The position numbers and the translations under genes were made by a program. A stretch of DNA of 64,000 nt. Origin: Synechococcus sp. RS9916. Lineage in GTDB: Bacteria > Cyanobacteriota > Cyanobacteriia > PCC-6307 > Cyanobiaceae. Every line of letters starts with the position of its first letter. Positions within the stretch are counted from its first letter, which is position 1. Positions 15,001-21,000 of the stretch are shown piece by piece. The stretch lies in contig NZ_DS022299.1 of the NCBI RefSeq assembly GCF_000153825.1, positions 1,886,869 to 1,950,868 of the forward strand. Reading direction: 5' to 3'. Below the pieces are notes generated by a model, which was not told the DNA's origin, ran no database searches, and worked only from the letters and a program-made list of their open reading frames with translations.

Positions 15001-18000
15001 GCGGCATTAGCAACCTCGGCAATGAAGCGGTTTCCGTCAGCAGCGGCACTGCTTCCACCTCACAAGCCAACACCCTCGCTGCTGCCACCTCCGGCGTCGT
15101 CACCGCCACCCTCTCCGATGGCGATCTCTCAACACTCGCCGGACTCACCGAAACCGGCAACGCCTACACGATCACCATCACGGACACCTCCGTTGATGCC
15201 GCTGCTCTCAACACGCTCGATGGCAAGACCACCGTTGCCATCAATGCCAACAACATCACCACCCTCACTGGCGCTGCCGCAGATCTCAACACCGCCTATG
15301 CCGCCAACGGCTCCAGCATCACCGGCCTCGGTAATGAAGCAGCCACCCTCTCCGACACCACCCTCGCGGTTTCCGTCCTCAACACCCTTGATGGCAACAC
15401 CTCCGGCATCGTTAACGCCAATACCGTCACCACACTCACCGGCGCTGCAGCAGACCTCAACACTGCTTTCGACTCAGCCGGCATCAGCAATCTCGGCAAT
15501 GAGGCCGCCACCCTCAGTGACACCACCCTTGCGGTCTCGGTCCTCAACACCCTTGATGGCAACACATCCGGCACCGTTAACGCCAACACCGTCACCACCC
15601 TCACTGGCAGCGCTTCCGACCTGATCACGGCGTATGCGTCAGGCGGCATCAGCAACCTCGGTGACGAAGCCGTTTCCGTCAGCAGCGGCACTGCCTCCAC
15701 CTCGCAAGCCAACACCCTCGCTGCTGCCACCTCCGGCGTCGTCACCGCGACGATCTCCGATGGTGATCTCGCCACCCTCGCTGGACTCACCGAAACCGGC
15801 AACGCCTACACGATCACCATCACGGACACCTCCGTTGATGCCGCTGCTCTCAACACCCTCGATGGCAAAACCACCGTCGCCATCAATGCCGCCAACATCA
15901 CCACCCTCACTGGTGCTGCCGCTGATCTCAACACCGCCTATTCCGCCAATGGATCCAGCCTCACCGGCCTCGGCAATGAAGCAGCCACCCTCTCCGACAC
16001 CACCCTCGCGGTCTCCGTCCTCAACACCCTTGACGGCAATACATCAGGCACCGTTAACGCCAGCAACATCACCACCCTCACTGGTGAAGCAGCGGATCTC
16101 AACACGGCCTACGACTCAGCCAGCATCTCAGGCCTAGCCAATGAGGCCGTCACCCTCTCCGACACCACCCTCGCTGCTTCGGTCCTTAACACCCTGGATG
16201 GCCATACCTCAGGAACCATCGATGCCAGCAACATCACCACACTCACGGGCAGCACTGCTGACCTCATCACTGCTTATGCCTCATTAACCATTACAGGGCT
16301 CGGCAATGAGGCCATCACTGTCAACAGCGGCAACCCATCAACGTCTCAGGCCAATACCCTCGCTGCAGCAACGTCCGGCGTCGTCACCGCCACCCTCTCC
16401 GATGGCGATCTCTCAACACTCGCCGGACTCACCGAAACCGGCAACGCCTACACGATCACCATCACGGACACACGAGTCAATGCCGACGAATTAAACGCAT
16501 TAAACGACAAAACAACAACAAGCATCAACGGTTCAAATATCACGCAAATTGCCGGGGCAGTTGATGACATTGCCACGACATATACAGCAGGCGGGATCAC
16601 TGGTCTTGGCGACGAAGAAGTTATTTTCACCTTCGCAAATATCAATGCAGACAGCCTCAACGCCATTGATGCGGCCAACAGTCGGATCATTAATGCATCA
16701 GGCGTTGCTGCTCTAACTGGTGCTGCAGCAGACCTCAATACGGCTTACGCCTCTTCAGGCATCTCCGGGCTCGGTGATGAGCCTGTCACCCTTACCGACA
16801 CCTCACTCTCCGCTTCAGTCCTCAACACTCTCGACGGCAACACATCCGGCACCGTCGACGCGGGCACCGTCACCACCCTGACTGGCGCAGCCGCCGATCT
16901 CAACACCGCCTACGGCTCCTCTGGCATCAGCAATCTCGGCGATGAGGCCGTCACCCTCTCCGACACCACCCTTGCGGTCTCCGTCCTCAACACCCTGGAT
17001 GGCAACACATCCGGCACCGTTAACGCTGGCACCGTCTCCACACTCACAGGCGCAGCCGCAGACATCAACACCGCCTACGGCTCCTCCGGCATCAGCAACC
17101 TCGACAATGAGGCCGTCACCCTCTCTGACACCACCCTCACCGCAGCAGTCCTCAACACCCTCGACGGCAACACCTCAGGCACCGTTAACGCTGGCTCCGT
17201 CTCCACACTCTCCGGCGCTGCCGCCGACATCAACACCGCCTACGCCTCCTCCGGCATCAGCAACCTCGGCAATGAGGCCGTCACCCTCACCGACACCTCA
17301 CTCTCCGCATCGGTCCTCAACACCCTCGACGGCAACACATCCGGCAGCGTCAATGCCAACTCCGTCACCACACTCTCGGGCACGGCCGCCGACCTCAACA
17401 CTGCCTACGACTCCTCCGGCATCAGCAACCTCGGCGATGAGGCCGTCACCCTCACCGATACCTCACTCGCGGTCTCGGTTCTCAACACCCTCGACGGCAA
17501 CACATCCGGCAGCGTGAACGCCAACTCCATCAACACACTCTCCGGCACGGCCGCTGACCTCAACACCGCCTACGACTCCTCGGGCATCTCAGGTCTTGGC
17601 AACGAGGCCGTCACCATCGCCGACACCTCACTCGCCGGATCGGTGTCGTTCACCCAACTCGGCCCCGACATCGATGGAGAAGCTGCCAGCGATTACAGCG
17701 GCCGCCACGTTTCTCTCTCCAGCGATGGCAGCGTCGTCGCCATTGGTGCCCACGGAAACGATGGCAATGGCTCATCTTCGGGCCATACGCGCATCTACAA
17801 ATGGGACGGCTCCAGCTGGAATCAACGCGGTAGCGATATCGATGGAGAAGCTACCAGCGATCTCAGCGGCTTCAGCGTTTCTCTCTCCAGCGATGGCAGC
17901 ATCGTTGCCATTGGTGCCTACGCAAACGATGGCAATGGCTACCAATCGGGCCATACGCGCATCTACAAATGGGACGGCTCCAGCTGGAATCAACGCGGTA

Positions 18001-21000
18001 GCGATATCGATGGAGAAGCTACCAGCGATAACAGCGGCATCAGCGTTTCTCTCTCCAGCGATGGCAGCACCGTTGCCATTGGTGCCTACTTAAACGATGG
18101 CAATGGCTCAAATTCGGGCCATACGCGCATCTACAATTGGGACGGCTCCAGCTGGAATCAACGCGGTAGCGATATCAATGGAGAAGCTAGCAGCGATTAC
18201 AGCGGCCGCAGAGTTTCTCTCTCCAGCGATGGCAGCATCATCGCCATTGGTGCCTACGGAAACGATGGCAATGGCTCAAATTCGGGCCATACGCGCATCT
18301 ACAAATGGGACGGCTCCAGCTGGAATCAACGCGGTAGCGATATCGATGGAGAAGCTAGCAGCGATAACAGCGGCTACAGCGTTTCTCTCTCCAGCGATGG
18401 CAGCATCGTCGCCATTGGTGCCCCCGGAAACGATGGCAATGGCTCATCTTCGGGCCATACGCGCATCTACAAATGGGACGGCTCCAGCTGGAATCAACGC
18501 GGTAGCGATATCGATGGAGAAGCTACCAGCGATTACAGCGGCCGCAGAGTTTCTCTCTCCAGCGATGGCAGCATCGTCGCCATTGGTGCCTACGCAAACG
18601 ATGGCAATGGCTCAAATTCGGGCCATACGCGCATCTACCAGTGGAATTCAGCCTCCTCCTCTTGGAATCAGCGCGGTAGCGATATCGATGGAGAAGCTGC
18701 CAGCGATCTCAGCGGGCTCGGCGTTTCTCTCTCCAGCGACGGCAGCACCGTCGCCATTGGTGCCCTGTATAACGATGGAAGTGCAGGAAACGCTGGGCAC
18801 GTAAGAGTCTTTGATCTCGGCAATCAGATCACCCTCGCCGCATCGGTCCTCAACACCCTCGACGGCAACACCTCAGGCACCATCGATGCCAGCAACATCG
18901 CCACACTCACCGGTGCTGCCGCTGAACTCAACACCGCCTACGCCTCCTCCGGCATCAGCAATCTCGGTGATGAGGCCGTCACCCTCACCGACACCTCACT
19001 CGCCGCTTCCGTCCTCAACACCCTCGACGGCAACACATCCGGCACCATCGATGCCAGCAACATCACCACACTCACCGGTGCTGCCGCCGACCTCAACACC
19101 GCCTACGGCTCCTCCGGCATCAGCAACCTCGGTGATGAGGCCGTCACCCTCACCGACACCTCACTCGCCGCTTCCGTCCTCAACACCCTCGACGGCAACT
19201 CCTCAGGCACCGTTAACGCTGGCACCGTCACAACACTCTCTGGGGCTGCCGCCGATCTCAACACCGCCTACGGCTCCTCCGGCATCAGCAACCTCGGTGA
19301 TGAGGCCGTCACCCTCACCGACACCTCGCTCTCCGCATCGGTCCTCAACACCCTCGACGGCAACACCTCAGGCACCGTTAACGCTGGCACCGTCAACACA
19401 CTTACCGGCGCCGCTGCAGACCTCAATACGGCCTACGCCTCTTCCGGCATCTCAGGACTTGGCAATGAAAATCTTTTTCTCACGAGCACCACTGTAGAAG
19501 CCAGTGTTCTCAACAACCTGGATAGCAACACGACCGGGGCTGTTTATGCATTCCCTGTCAACACGCTGACTGGCACGGCAGCAGGTCTCAACACTGCCTA
19601 CAACTCTTCAGGGATCGCTGGGCTTGGAAACGAGGCTGTCACGATCGACAGCGGTTCAGCAACCACTGCCCAAGCCAACGCACTCGCTGCTGCCACAACA
19701 GGAGTCGTCACCGCCACGATTTCCGAAGGAGATCTAGCCACACTCTCCGGTATCAACGAAACCAATAACGCCTACAGCATCACCGTCACCGATACATCAA
19801 TAGGTGCTTCAGCATTAAACACACTCGATGCCACAACAACTGTGGCCATTAATGGGGCCAACATCACAGCCCTCACAGGAACAGCAGCTGAGCTCAACAC
19901 CGCCTACGCCTCCTCCGGCATCAGCAATCTGGGCAATGAGGCTGTCACCCTCAGCGACACCTCCCTCGCGGCCTCCGTCCTCAACACACTCGACGGACAC
20001 ACTTCAGGCACCGTCAATGCCAACACCGTCAACTCGCTTTCGGGCACCGCTGCAGACCTCAATACGGCCTACGCCTCCTCAGGCATCAGCAATCTCGGCA
20101 ATGAGGCCATCACCCTCAGCGACACCTCGCTCACCGCATCGATCCTCAACACCCTCGACGGCAACACCTCCGGCACCATCAACGCCGGCACCGTCAACAC
20201 ACTTACCGGCGCAGCCGCTGAGCTCAACACTGCCTACGCCTCCTCAGGCATCAGCAATCTCGGCAACGAGGCCGTCACCCTCACCGACACCACCCTCGCG
20301 GCCTCCGTCCTCAACACACTCGACGGCAACACCTCCGGCACTATCAACGCCGGCACCGTCAACACACTTACCGGCGCCGCTGCAGACCTCAATACGGCCT
20401 ACGCCTCCTCAGGCATCAGCAATCTCGGCAACGAGGCCGTCACCCTCACCGACACCACCCTCGCGGCCTCCGTCCTCAACACACTCGAGGGCAATACATC
20501 CGGCACCGTTAACGCAAGCTCCGTCAACACCCTCACAGGCAGCGCAGCTGACCTCAACACCAGCTACACCTCCTCCGGCATCAGCAACCTCGGCAATGAG
20601 GCCATCACCCTCACCGACACCTCACTCACTGCCTCCGTCCTCAACACACTCGACGGACACACTTCAGGCACCGTCAATGCCAACACCGTCAACACGCTTT
20701 CGGGCACCGCTGCAGACCTCAATACGGCCTACGCCTCCTCAGGCATCAGCAACGTCGGCAATGAGGCCATCACCCTCACCGACACCTCGCTCACCGCATC
20801 GATCCTCAACACCCTCGACGGCAACACCTCCGGCACCATCAACGCCGACACCGTCAACACACTTACCGGCGCAGCCGCTGAGCTCAACACTGCCTACGCC
20901 TCCTCCGGCATCAGCAATCTCGGCAACGAGGCCGTCACCCTCACCGACACCACCCTCGCGGCCTCCGTGCTCAACACACTCGACGGCAATACATCAGGCA

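Noticed and set aside
3-17637. CRISPR-like or satellite array
   Set aside because: Units are 165 bp, contiguous, coding and in frame, with no unique spacers.
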